NCBI GenBank assembly: GCA_015655975.1
Contig: DVEP01000044.1
Span: 1-64,000 of the forward strand
Length of the DNA: 64,000 bases
DNA from: Eubacterium sp.
Lineage (GTDB): Bacteria > Bacillota > Clostridia > Oscillospirales > Acutalibacteraceae
Direction: 5' to 3'
This document shows, piece after piece, positions 42,976-50,171 of this stretch. The number at the start of each line of letters is the position of its first letter. Position 1 is the stretch's first letter. Both the position numbers and the translations under genes were made by a program. The notes under the pieces are model-generated. The model was not told the DNA's origin. It searched no databases and worked only from the letters and a program-made list of their open reading frames with translations.

Positions 42976-43155
42976 GTACTAATTAAGTACGCCGCCACAT
43001 AAGGTTATATTAGGAGACAAAGCGCCCTAAAAGCCTTATGTTATCTTGTTTTTTTATTTGTAACAGAGGGGTCTCGTCTCAAAAATGACACGAGACCCCT
43101 CTGTTACTTCATGAACACATAAAGTTAGATAACAATAAAATAAAACAAGATAACA
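42976..43155. other. Cluster of inverted repeats, candidate oriT or replication origin
   Basis: Four nested or consecutive pairs: GTACT/AGTAC (42976-42990); ACATAAGG/CCTTATGT (42997-43004 with 43034-43041) enclosing TTAGG/CCTAA; a perfect 18-bp stem with 12-nt loop (43060-43077 with 43090-43107, core GAGGGGTCTCGT); and an outer 14-bp pair TGTTATCTTGTTTT (43039-43052) with its complement at 43142-43155. It lies directly upstream of the Replic_Relax gene, the position expected for a transfer or replication origin. Confidence 0.6.
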
Positions 43156-43187
43156 TATATACATAAATTAAAATGGTGGTGGCGTAT

Positions 43188-43844
43188 ATGAGTGATGATA
43201 AAGAGAATGAAAAATATAAATTAAGATTAGTAGAAAGAGATTATATTGTACTAAATGAAATTGACAGATGGCGTGTGATTACCGGCAGGCAGATTGCAAA
43301 AACGGCAGGATTTCCAAGTCAAAGAACCGGCGACCGAAGATTGAAAAAGTTACTGGTCGGCGGATATATTGACCGTAAAAAGATACTGTACGGCCTACCA
43401 TACCTGTACTTCTTAACAAAAAAAGGAAAAGTACTAATCAACGCACCTAAGTACAAAGAAAAAATACGAATTGAGCAAATCAATCACGATTTAGCCGTTG
43501 TTGATACGGCAATCTATCTGAATAAAAAATTAAACATACCATATTACAATATTTTAAGTGAAAAACAACTTCACAGAAAAGACGGCTTTTCACATCGCAC
43601 GCACAAGCCTGACCTTGTACTTATAGATGAAACGAAAAAAACAATTTGTGCTGAAATAGAACTTTCGCTGAAAGCAAAAGAAAGACTGAAAAAGAACATA
43701 AAAGACAACTTTTTAAATTACGATTTGCAAATTTGGGTTGTACCATCTATGCAACACAAAATTTCTATGATTTTAAAAGAAGAACAAGCAACTTATAACG
43801 ACATTGAAATAATGGAATTAAGCGAGGTGCAAAATCATGAATGA
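43188..43844 (+). CDS. Replication-relaxation family protein (Replic_Relax)
   Basis: A 218-residue protein of the Replic_Relax family, found on plasmids and mobilisable elements of Firmicutes and thought to bind origin or nick-region DNA. An N-terminal winged helix (about 18-75, RDYIVLNEIDRWRVITGRQI, RRLKKLLVGGYIDRKK) precedes a nuclease-like half with HDLAVVDTAIYL, HKPDLVLIDE and CAEIELSLKAKERLK (about 100-175), resembling a PD-(D/E)xK core. The frame opens at 43173, but the ATG at 43188 after GGTGGTGG fits better. No classical relaxase is present in the element, so this protein may fill that role or depend on a helper element. Confidence 0.8.
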   Translation: MSDDKENEKYKLRLVERDYIVLNEIDRWRVITGRQIAKTAGFPSQRTGDRRLKKLLVGGYIDRKKILYGLPYLYFLTKKGKVLINAPKYKEKIRIEQINHDLAVVDTAIYLNKKLNIPYYNILSEKQLHRKDGFSHRTHKPDLVLIDETKKTICAEIELSLKAKERLKKNIKDNFLNYDLQIWVVPSMQHKISMILKEEQATYNDIEIMELSEVQNHE

Positions 43845-43993
43845 AATTTTTCATGCAATAAATCGGAATAAAAGAACATAGTTTTTTATTTTGCTGTTTA
43901 CTATGTGCTTTTCCCGTTACTGTCATTATTTTAGAAACAATAAAAAGTCATCGTATCAATAAACACTTTAATTTTTGGAAATTCTTTCGAGGT
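43837..43993 (+). pseudogene. Frameshifted N-terminus of the TraG/VirD4-like gene
   Basis: An ATG at 43837 after GCGAGGTG opens MNEIFHAIN, then a stop follows after 14 codons. In the next frame, open from 43862 and continuous with the ATPase gene, the sequence reads SFLFCCLLCAFPVTVIILET and then IKSHRINKHFNFWKFFRG, a membrane anchor as expected for coupling proteins. One base change in length around 43858-43870 would join all parts into one gene. Either a recent frameshift, a programmed shift, or a base error in the assembly. Confidence 0.6.
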
Positions 43994-45262
43994 ATGAAAA
44001 AAATGAAAAAACAGCCTTTAAGAATAGCAAAAGAAGAACAATTAAAATCTGTTCTAATCGGACATAATCACAAAAGACCTGTCTATATTCCCGATGATTG
44101 CAGACATATTTTTGTTTGCGGAACAACAGGTAGCGGAAAAACAGTTGCACTTTCCAATTTTGTTTTACATGCCTTAAAATCAAACTATCCGTTACTTGTT
44201 ATAGACGGGAAAGGCGATACAGGAAACAGTTCACTGCTCAGCCTATGTAAAACAATGTGCAAAACATATAACAGAAAACTATATATTATAGATCTTGCAG
44301 ACCCTTTTTCTTCTTGTGCTTACAATCCGTTTAAAAGTGCAAGTCCGACTGCATGTAAAGATATGCTTATAAATATGACTGAATGGAGCGAAGAACACTA
44401 TAAAAGTAATACAGAGCGTTACATACAAAGACTTGCAATCACAATTCAACAAGCGAACATTTCTCTTTCTTTTAATACATTTTTACAATATATAAGCCCT
44501 GAACAATTTCAACTATTAAGTGCCAAACTGTATAAAGAAACGATTATAAGCAAGACGGAACATTTATTAAATCTTGAAATTATCAAAAACTGCGGAAAAA
44601 TTTCCGAGAATGCAGGCGCACGCTTTTTGACAATTGCAGAAAGCGAAGTCGGTTCTGTATTTGATGATGACGGTATTGATATTTATACTGCAATAAAAGA
44701 AAATTCTGTCATTATTTTTGTTCTTAATCCTCTTTTATATCCTGAACTTACCCCATCATTCGGCAGACTTATTTTAATTGATGCAAAACAGGCTGTCAGC
44801 AAATGTTTTAACTCAAAAACAGAGCGTTCCTTTTTTATTATGGATGAAATAAACACATACGCTTCATCTACATTAACCGATTTAGTGAATAAAAGTCGCA
44901 GTGCCAATATCACATCTATTCTTGCAACACAAAGTTTATCTGACCTTGATTTTGCCGTAAATGAAAACTTTAGAGAACAAATAATAGAAAACTGTAATAA
45001 TTATATTATCTTACGACAAAACAGTGCGAAAAACGCTGAACAATGGGCAAAGATATTAGGCACCAAAGCAACATTAGATGTAACTTATCAGTTAGAACAG
45101 CAACACAGAATAACCACGGCTACAGGTCTCGGTTCGGCAAGGCGTGTACGAGAGTTCTTATATCATCCCGACGATATAAAATCTTTACCTACAGGAAAGG
45201 GGGTTTTTCTTTCAAGAGATTATAATACACATTGCAAAATAGATATACACAAACCTTTTTAA
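43994..45262 (+). CDS. VirD4/TraG-like conjugative coupling ATPase (N-terminus out of frame)
   Basis: A 422-residue DNA-translocating ATPase of the type IV secretion coupling-protein group (TraD/TraG/TrwB). Walker A GTTGSGKT (43-50), LLVIDGKGDTG after it, Walker B FFIMDEINTYA (about 280), and an ATQSLSDLDFA sensor region followed by NCNNYIILRQNSAKNAEQWA. The ATG at 43994 has no good ribosome site; the probable true start is 43837, with the membrane anchor supplied by the frameshifted segment. Without the anchor it would be soluble. It would pump element DNA into a secretion channel provided by another conjugative element. Confidence 0.85.
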   Translation: MKKMKKQPLRIAKEEQLKSVLIGHNHKRPVYIPDDCRHIFVCGTTGSGKTVALSNFVLHALKSNYPLLVIDGKGDTGNSSLLSLCKTMCKTYNRKLYIIDLADPFSSCAYNPFKSASPTACKDMLINMTEWSEEHYKSNTERYIQRLAITIQQANISLSFNTFLQYISPEQFQLLSAKLYKETIISKTEHLLNLEIIKNCGKISENAGARFLTIAESEVGSVFDDDGIDIYTAIKENSVIIFVLNPLLYPELTPSFGRLILIDAKQAVSKCFNSKTERSFFIMDEINTYASSTLTDLVNKSRSANITSILATQSLSDLDFAVNENFREQIIENCNNYIILRQNSAKNAEQWAKILGTKATLDVTYQLEQQHRITTATGLGSARRVREFLYHPDDIKSLPTGKGVFLSRDYNTHCKIDIHKPF

Positions 45263-45280
45263 TAGGAAAGGAACTGTACA

Positions 45281-46150
45281 ATGGATAGCAATCGTATTTT
45301 TAATTTTTTCAAATCAAATTATTTATATCTTATAGGTTCTTTTTTATATTTCATTTTATCAGGATTTTTGTTAGGCGGAAAATGGTGGTCTTTTCTCTTT
45401 AGTTTTCTGTTCTATGTCATTTCTGTTTTCATTGCTTTATCTCCAATCGGAGAATGGCTTATGCGTGTTATAAACAATGTCAGACCGATAGAAACAAAAG
45501 AAGAAAAAGACTATCTTTTACCAATTTTTGAAGATGTATATACTACGGCAAAAGAAAATTTTCCTGACCTGCCAAATATTGACTTGTTTATTCGCGATAC
45601 AATGGCTGTTAATGCATTTGCGATAAACACTCACACAGTAGCCGTTACAAAAGGAGCAATTTCTACATTTTCGGAAGATGAATTAAAAGGCGTTTTATTT
45701 CATGAGCTTGCTCATATTTACTATGGGCATACAACTGTCAAAACATTTGCTATTGCAGGTAATGGCTTTCTTTCTATATTTGTATTAACTGCAAGAATTT
45801 GTTATTGGCTGTTTGATATGATAAACGACCCATACAAAAATAAAAATACTGTCAATGCATTTTTGGCTTTCGTTTCAACTCTCGGAAAATTGTTTTTTGA
45901 AATTATTATTTTTGCATTTACTTTTCTTTTTAATATTGCTTTTGCAATCAATAATCGAAGCGGAGAATACATAGCAGATAACTTTGCTTACCAAAACGGA
46001 TATGGAGAAGACTTGGTAAGTGCTTTATACTTACTTCAAAAGATATCACTTGGCGATGACTCAAAACTTGTTTCAAGAATGTTAGCAAGTCATCCGAGAA
46101 TTTCAAAGCGTATTATGATTCTTGAAACTATTTCTGTTGATACAAAATAG
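45281..46150 (+). CDS. M48-family membrane metallopeptidase (HtpX-like)
   Basis: A 289-residue membrane zinc protease. Two hydrophobic segments near the N-terminus (about 15-65), the zinc site HELAH at about 141-145 in GVLFHELAHIYYGH, two more hydrophobic segments (about 155-175 and 200-225), and the third-ligand motif GEYIADNFA (about 227). HtpX-type enzymes degrade misfolded membrane proteins. The ribosome site GGAAAGGAA lies 18 bp after the ATPase stop, so it is the third gene of the mobilisation operon. Its presence on a mobile element is unusual; it might protect the host membrane during transfer. That is conjecture. Confidence 0.88.
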   Translation: MDSNRIFNFFKSNYLYLIGSFLYFILSGFLLGGKWWSFLFSFLFYVISVFIALSPIGEWLMRVINNVRPIETKEEKDYLLPIFEDVYTTAKENFPDLPNIDLFIRDTMAVNAFAINTHTVAVTKGAISTFSEDELKGVLFHELAHIYYGHTTVKTFAIAGNGFLSIFVLTARICYWLFDMINDPYKNKNTVNAFLAFVSTLGKLFFEIIIFAFTFLFNIAFAINNRSGEYIADNFAYQNGYGEDLVSALYLLQKISLGDDSKLVSRMLASHPRISKRIMILETISVDTK

Positions 46151-46199
46151 TCATACACCAATAGTCCATATCCCTTAGTAAAAAATAAGTCCAATAGAG

Positions 46200-46234
46200 A
46201 AAAAACGGTTACAACTTGTTTGTAACCGTTTTTT
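46200..46234 (+). terminator. Terminator of the mobilisation operon
   Basis: The 14-bp stem AAAAAACGGTTACA/TGTAACCGTTTTTT has a 7-nt loop. Confidence 0.92.
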
Positions 46235-46273
46235 CGTGTTGGATAAAATATGCGTTTGGGTATGGATAGCCAT

Positions 46274-46380
46274 AACCGTTTGTGAAGTATAAGGAACAAA
46301 TGAAACTTTGTCAAGGATAAAATGAACGCTCCGCGTCCTTGACAAATTCTCTTTTGTTCCTTTTTGCATGATTAACGGTT
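46274..46380 (+). promoter_or_regulatory. Long stacked hairpin upstream of the serine recombinase
   Basis: Three coaxial stems: AACCGTT/AACGGTT (46274-46280 with 46374-46380), AAGGAACAAA/TTTGTTCCTT (46291-46300 with 46353-46362) and TTTGTCAAGGA/TCCTTGACAAA (46307-46317 with 46336-46346). It may be a structured leader RNA, a regulated terminator or a protein-binding site. Between it and the recombinase are two tiny frames with ribosome sites (MMDTS after AAGGGAG, and MKEYYNYERS ending in the recombinase ribosome site). Confidence 0.6.
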
Positions 46381-46510
46381 GATGACACCGCCAAGCAGGC
46401 GAGACTGCCAAATTTAATTTTAAGGGAGACTCAAATATGATGGATACAAGCTAAAGGAATATGACCTATATATGAAAGAATATTATAATTATGAAAGGAG
46501 CTAATAAATT

Positions 46511-48109
46511 ATGAATCATGGCACCAGAATTAACCCATTGGGAAGATATTGTATGTATTTAAGAAAGTCAAGAAAAGATATGGAGGCAGAACGTCACGGA
46601 CAAGGCGAAACCCTAAAACGACATGAAAATATGCTGTTTTCATTGGCAAATCGTTTAAATATAGTGATACCAAAAAACGCTATTTATAAGGAAATCGTAT
46701 CAGGGGAAAGCATTGCTTCACGTCCTGTTATTCAACAAGTTTTATCTGAAGTTGAAAATGGTTTATGGGACGGCGTTTTGACTGTTGAAGTGGAACGTTT
46801 AGCACGTGGCGATACAATGGACCAAGGACTTGTTGCGCAGATTTTCAAATTCAGCGATACCCTTATTATTACTCCTTTAAAAATTTATGACCCAGTTAAT
46901 GAGGACGATGAGGAGTATTTTGAGTTTGGTCTTTTTATGGCAAGGCGTGAGTATAAAAAAATTAATCAAAGGCTGAACAATGGAAGGGTTGCCTCTGTTA
47001 ATGAGGGAAAATATGTTGGTAATGTTCCGCCTTTTGGGTATGACAGGCAAAAGTTAAAAGGTGACAAAGGATTTATTTTAGTACCTAATCCATTAGAGGC
47101 GGAAACGGTAAAAATTATTTTTGATATGTATGCTAATAAAATGGCATCATATAACCAAATTGCAAAGAAATTGAATTTTATGAATCTGAAACCACGTAAA
47201 GTAGAAAAATGGGGGACGCCTGCGATTAAAGACATATTAAGTAATCCTGTATATATAGGAAAAATCCGTTGGAGAGCACGAAAACAAGTTAAAACTTCAA
47301 AAAAAGGTGTCATTACCGTGTCAAGACCACGCAATATGGATGTTAATGATGTTATAATTGCAGACGGGTTACATATTCCACTAATTGACTTAGTTACATG
47401 GAATAAAACACAAGAACGTAAAAAACAGAACGCACCTAAAACACCGCATAGAAACGTTTTACAAAATCCTCTTGCAGGAATTGTTGTGTGTGGAAAATGT
47501 GGTTCCTTTATGCAGAGACGACCTTATAGAGACGGTAAAGAACCCGGCTTAATTTGTATAAATACCGAATGTGACAATATTAGTTCAAAATTAAGTGTTG
47601 TCGAGAAAAAAATAATTCAAGCACTTGAAATATGGTTAGGAAAAAACACAGTAGATTTTTCAACAACAAATAAGGAGGCAATAGACTATATTAAAACGAT
47701 GGAAAAGAATATAAGAAAGACAGAAACAGAACTTAAAAAGGCAGAAACCAAACTGGAAAATGTATGTAACTATTTTGAGCAGGGGATTTACACAAAAGAA
47801 ATCTATTTTGAACGTTCCAAAATAGCAACTGATGAGATTAAAAGCAAAAGAGAGATTTTAGAACAGCAACAGGCGCTTTTAAAAAGAGCCAAGGCTGAAC
47901 AAGATACCCGAGAGCAATATATCCCACGTGTACAGTATGTTTTAGATACCTATTATTTAACTGACGATATTGAAGACCGAAACAACATGTTGAAAGTTAT
48001 CTTAGAAAAGGTAGTCTACACAAAAACAAAAAAAGCGCTCAAAAAGGATAGTGACCCTACAGATTTTGTGATAGAACTATATCCCAAAATACCAGAAAAG
48101 TATTCTTAG
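46511..48109 (+). CDS. Large serine recombinase of the cotJC element
   Basis: A 532-residue site-specific recombinase. Resolvase-type catalytic domain at about 12-150 with nucleophile Ser20 in YLRKSRKD, then VEVERLARGD; a recombinase domain (about 175-290, NEGKYVGNVPPFGYDRQ, NPVYIGKIRWRAR); a zinc ribbon (about 333-360, CGKCGSFMQRR and CINTEC); and a coiled coil (about 395-470) before the C-terminal VILEKVVYTKTKK. The start is preceded by AAAGGAG. Such enzymes catalyse integration alone and excision with a directionality factor. The gene lies about 140 bp inside the right end of the element, the usual place for the enzyme acting on its ends. Confidence 0.95.
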   Translation: MNHGTRINPLGRYCMYLRKSRKDMEAERHGQGETLKRHENMLFSLANRLNIVIPKNAIYKEIVSGESIASRPVIQQVLSEVENGLWDGVLTVEVERLARGDTMDQGLVAQIFKFSDTLIITPLKIYDPVNEDDEEYFEFGLFMARREYKKINQRLNNGRVASVNEGKYVGNVPPFGYDRQKLKGDKGFILVPNPLEAETVKIIFDMYANKMASYNQIAKKLNFMNLKPRKVEKWGTPAIKDILSNPVYIGKIRWRARKQVKTSKKGVITVSRPRNMDVNDVIIADGLHIPLIDLVTWNKTQERKKQNAPKTPHRNVLQNPLAGIVVCGKCGSFMQRRPYRDGKEPGLICINTECDNISSKLSVVEKKIIQALEIWLGKNTVDFSTTNKEAIDYIKTMEKNIRKTETELKKAETKLENVCNYFEQGIYTKEIYFERSKIATDEIKSKREILEQQQALLKRAKAEQDTREQYIPRVQYVLDTYYLTDDIEDRNNMLKVILEKVVYTKTKKALKKDSDPTDFVIELYPKIPEKYS

Positions 48110-48176
48110 GAGACAAAATTTTGCTCTATTGATACCATATGGGACGCACATAGTCTGCACATATGGAAATAGTCTT

Positions 48177-48464
48177 TCAACAGGGTGCTTGAATTTTCGT
48201 TGATTTTAATAGGGTTTTGGGAGATGTAAAAAAATGTGAAACCGTCAATTTATAACATCGCTGTGCGAATTCTTCTGTACCTATATCGGTCAGCAAACCT
48301 TTAAGTTCAGGGTATGGCATAGAGTATCTTTGAGAAAGATAGCGTAAACTTGCTCCTAATTCGCCGTCAGGTCCTCCGTATTGACTTATAATTATTGCAG
48401 CAGCTTTTGGGTCGGGATTTTTAATATTAATCGGGAATTGTAATTTTTTTTGATAGCTAAACAT
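48177..48464 (-). pseudogene. cotJC: cotJC, N-terminal part (codons 1-65) with element-derived tail
   Basis: The minus strand encodes 65 residues of the CotJC manganese-catalase family (start MFSYQKKLQFPINIKNPDPK, then GGPDGELGASLRYLSQRYSM, ending LLTDIGTEE). The frame then crosses the AATTC core at 48268-48272 and continues 30 residues into element DNA (FAQRCYKLTVSHFF) to a stop. The start overlaps the cotJB stop (TGATG), as in intact cotJABC operons. Excision would replace the foreign tail by the 136 codons at 35646-35236. As present it would give a truncated 95-residue peptide lacking half of the manganese site. Confidence 0.92.
48252..48272. other. Right attachment site of the cotJC element
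   Basis: The 15-bp end repeat ATAACATCGCTGTGC (48252-48266), then one base, then the core AATTC (48268-48272). It is the inverted counterpart of 35645-35668. To the right, cotJC coding sequence resumes without loss. Confidence 0.88.
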
Positions 48465-48718
48465 CAGTCGTCGTCCTCCTCTGCGTCAAAGTCCCATGGC
48501 CACGGATTTTTTAACCATTCGTCAGAATTTTCGGCGTTCACGGTCAGCGGTCCGAATTCCTGTTCAAATTGCTTTTTCAATTCAAAATATTTTTTCTCAT
48601 ATTCTTTGTACATTTCTTTTGCTACTTTGTCGCATGAGTGTGTGTCAAGATAAACTCTTGTTTCCCACATTGCAAATTGTGCTGCGGAAAGTCTTCGCAA
48701 CATTTTTTCTCGTTTCAT
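48464..48718 (-). CDS. cotJB: Spore coat protein CotJB
   Basis: An 84-residue spore-coat protein. The family pattern is complete: MLRRLSAAQFAMWETRVYLD, then THSCDKVAKEMYKEYEKKY and the acidic tail FDAEEDDD. CotJB is made in the mother cell from the cotJABC operon and is assembled into the inner coat with CotJA and CotJC. The gene overlaps cotJA by four bases (ATGA type) and cotJC by one base. Undamaged; only cotJC is interrupted. Confidence 0.93.
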   Translation of the reverse strand: MKREKMLRRLSAAQFAMWETRVYLDTHSCDKVAKEMYKEYEKKYFELKKQFEQEFGPLTVNAENSDEWLKNPWPWDFDAEEDDD

Positions 48719-48939
48719 TTTTTACAACCTCCTAAAAATCTTTTGTTAAGAACAGGGTAGAGAGTGCCTTCTCTGAGTGCTTTTTCTTCATCATATGTTA
48801 CTGTTGACTGCTGGAAAGGCACATACGCCATCGTAACTGCCGCATCTATCGGAATAGATGGTATTTGGCATTTATCACAAGGCTTTTCCCGTTCGATATT
48901 TAAAAATGTCGGTTGAAAAAGGTCTTCATATTTATCCAT
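48715..48939 (-). CDS. cotJA: Spore coat-associated protein CotJA
   Basis: A 74-residue coat protein and first gene of the operon. VTMAYVPFQQ, the acidic/aromatic segment and ALREGTLYPVLNKRFLG are the family hallmarks. The ribosome site is AAGGAG. In Bacillus subtilis the homologous operon is transcribed by sigma-E; a related signal may lie upstream here at 49032. With cotJB and the split cotJC it shows the organism is, or recently was, a spore former. Confidence 0.92.
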   Translation of the reverse strand: MDKYEDLFQPTFLNIEREKPCDKCQIPSIPIDAAVTMAYVPFQQSTVTYDEEKALREGTLYPVLNKRFLGGCKK

Positions 48940-49031
48940 AATTGACTCCTTATATTTATTTGAACTTTCGTTCTCTATATATTATTCTTTTTTGAATTTT
49001 TAGTTAAAATCTTTTTATTTTTGGTTAAAAT

Positions 49032-49063
49032 AATGTATGAGATTTAAATATTTAGTAATATAT
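49032..49063 (-). promoter_or_regulatory. Possible sigma-E-type promoter of cotJABC
   Basis: On the minus strand CATACATT (49039-49032) matches the sigma-E -10 consensus (CATACAHT), about 90 bp before cotJA. The -35 candidate ATATATT (49063-49057) is one to three bases further away than usual. Weak support. Confidence 0.35.
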
Positions 49064-49069
49064 TTTTTA

Positions 49070-49098
49070 TTGAATAATAAATATTAATGTGATATTAT
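49070..49098 (+). promoter_or_regulatory. Promoter of yvcK
   Basis: TTGAAT (49070-49075), 17 bp, TATTAT (49093-49098) with extended -10 TGA. It lies 55 bp before yvcK. Confidence 0.72.
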
Positions 49099-49152
49099 TA
49101 CTAAATAGTGGTTAAATATTTCCAAAATTCCAAAAAAGAAAGGTAATCTACT

Positions 49153-50103
49153 ATGGAAAAGAAAAAAATAGTAATTTTTGGCGGCGGCACAGGACTTTCC
49201 TATGCGTTAAAAGGCTTGAAAGAATTTCCGGTTGATATTACTGCTGTAATAACTGTTTCTGACGACGGAAGAAGTACCGGCAGATTGAGAGAAGAATTTT
49301 TAATTCCTGCTGTCGGCGATATAAGAAAAGTTTTGTCTAACCTTTCAACATTGCCGAAAGAGTTAAGCGATATAATGGAATATCGCTTTGACACATACAG
49401 CGATTTAAACGGACATCCGATAGGAAGTCTTATTTTGACTGCGCTGATGCAAAAAACAGGCAGTTTAAAAGACAGTATCGCATACCTCAGCAATTTGCTT
49501 CAGGTAAAACACACCGTTTATCCTGTTTCAGAAGACTATTTGACACTTATGGGTGAAACAGTTGACGGAAAGATTATCGAAGGCGAAGCAGAACTTACAA
49601 ATGAACACACAAAGTATAAAAAACTCTTTTACAAAGAAAAACCGCATGTCCTTAAGGAAGTTCTCAATGCTGTTGCAGAGGCAGATTTGATAATTCTCAG
49701 TATGGGAAGTTTGTTCACGAGCGTTTTACCTCATTTGTTGTGCGACGAAGTTGTAAAAGCAATTAACGACGCATCGGCAAAGGTGATGTATATTTGCAAT
49801 GCTATGACTCAGCCGGGCGAAACAGATGATTTCGGTGTAGATGACCATATCAATGTTCTTGAGCAGTATTTAGGAAAAGACAGAATAGATGTCGTGATTG
49901 CAAGTAATTCTGTTATTAGTGATGAAATGCTGAAAAAATATGAAACCGAAGAACAAAAAGACCAGGTTAAAATAGACTACGAAAATATAAACAAAAAGAA
50001 ATATGAACTGATTGAAAGTAATTTGCTTACAACAGACAACGGAACTATAAAACACAACACATTTAAACTGGCAGCAGAAATTTTCTCGTATTTAATGAGA
50101 TAA
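49153..50103 (+). CDS. yvcK: Gluconeogenesis factor YvcK/CofD-like
   Basis: A 316-residue UDP-sugar-binding regulator of the CofD-like family. FGGGTGLSYALKGLK at the N-terminus is the Rossmann nucleotide loop, TVSDDGRSTGRLREE (about 35-49) and AVGDIRK follow, and GEAELTNEH and MTQPGETDDF are typical later blocks. In Bacillus, YvcK links carbon metabolism to cell-wall synthesis. Here the gene is alone, not in the usual rapZ-yvcK-whiA order, so it may be a second copy. The start ATG follows GAAAGG. A bidirectional terminator follows. Confidence 0.92.
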   Translation: MEKKKIVIFGGGTGLSYALKGLKEFPVDITAVITVSDDGRSTGRLREEFLIPAVGDIRKVLSNLSTLPKELSDIMEYRFDTYSDLNGHPIGSLILTALMQKTGSLKDSIAYLSNLLQVKHTVYPVSEDYLTLMGETVDGKIIEGEAELTNEHTKYKKLFYKEKPHVLKEVLNAVAEADLIILSMGSLFTSVLPHLLCDEVVKAINDASAKVMYICNAMTQPGETDDFGVDDHINVLEQYLGKDRIDVVIASNSVISDEMLKKYETEEQKDQVKIDYENINKKKYELIESNLLTTDNGTIKHNTFKLAAEIFSYLMR

Positions 50104-50125
50104 ATCATTTTGAAAACGACAGTGA

Positions 50126-50166
50126 AAAACCCTCTTGATGTAAATGAACATCAGGAGGGTTTTTTA
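50126..50166. terminator. Bidirectional terminator
   Basis: The stem AAAACCCTC/GAGGGTTTT encloses a second stem TGATG/CATCA. It serves yvcK (+) and the lipase-like gene (-). Confidence 0.88.
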
Positions 50167-50171
50167 TGAAG

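Larger units (their letters stand above)
35650..48267. mobile_element. 12.6-kb integrated element interrupting cotJC
   Basis: The distance between corresponding core bases is 12,623 bp. The ends carry 15-bp perfect inverted repeats (35654-35668 and 48252-48266). Joined in a circle they would flank a 10-bp centre, giving a near-palindromic site of about 40 bp typical of large serine recombinases. Contents from left to right: 50-codon gene, truncated repeat gene, M50 protease, secreted 1081-residue protein, membrane-anchored protein, invertible segment with tyrosine recombinase, origin-like inverted repeats, Replic_Relax protein, VirD4/TraG-like ATPase, M48 protease and serine recombinase. It looks like a mobilisable element and lacks a full conjugation apparatus. 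Confidence 0.9.

Noticed and set aside
35645..48272. Assembly artefact joining two unrelated cotJC fragments
   Set aside because: Both halves share an exact core, the element has matching inverted end repeats and its own recombinase, and the joined frame is intact, which an artefact would not produce.
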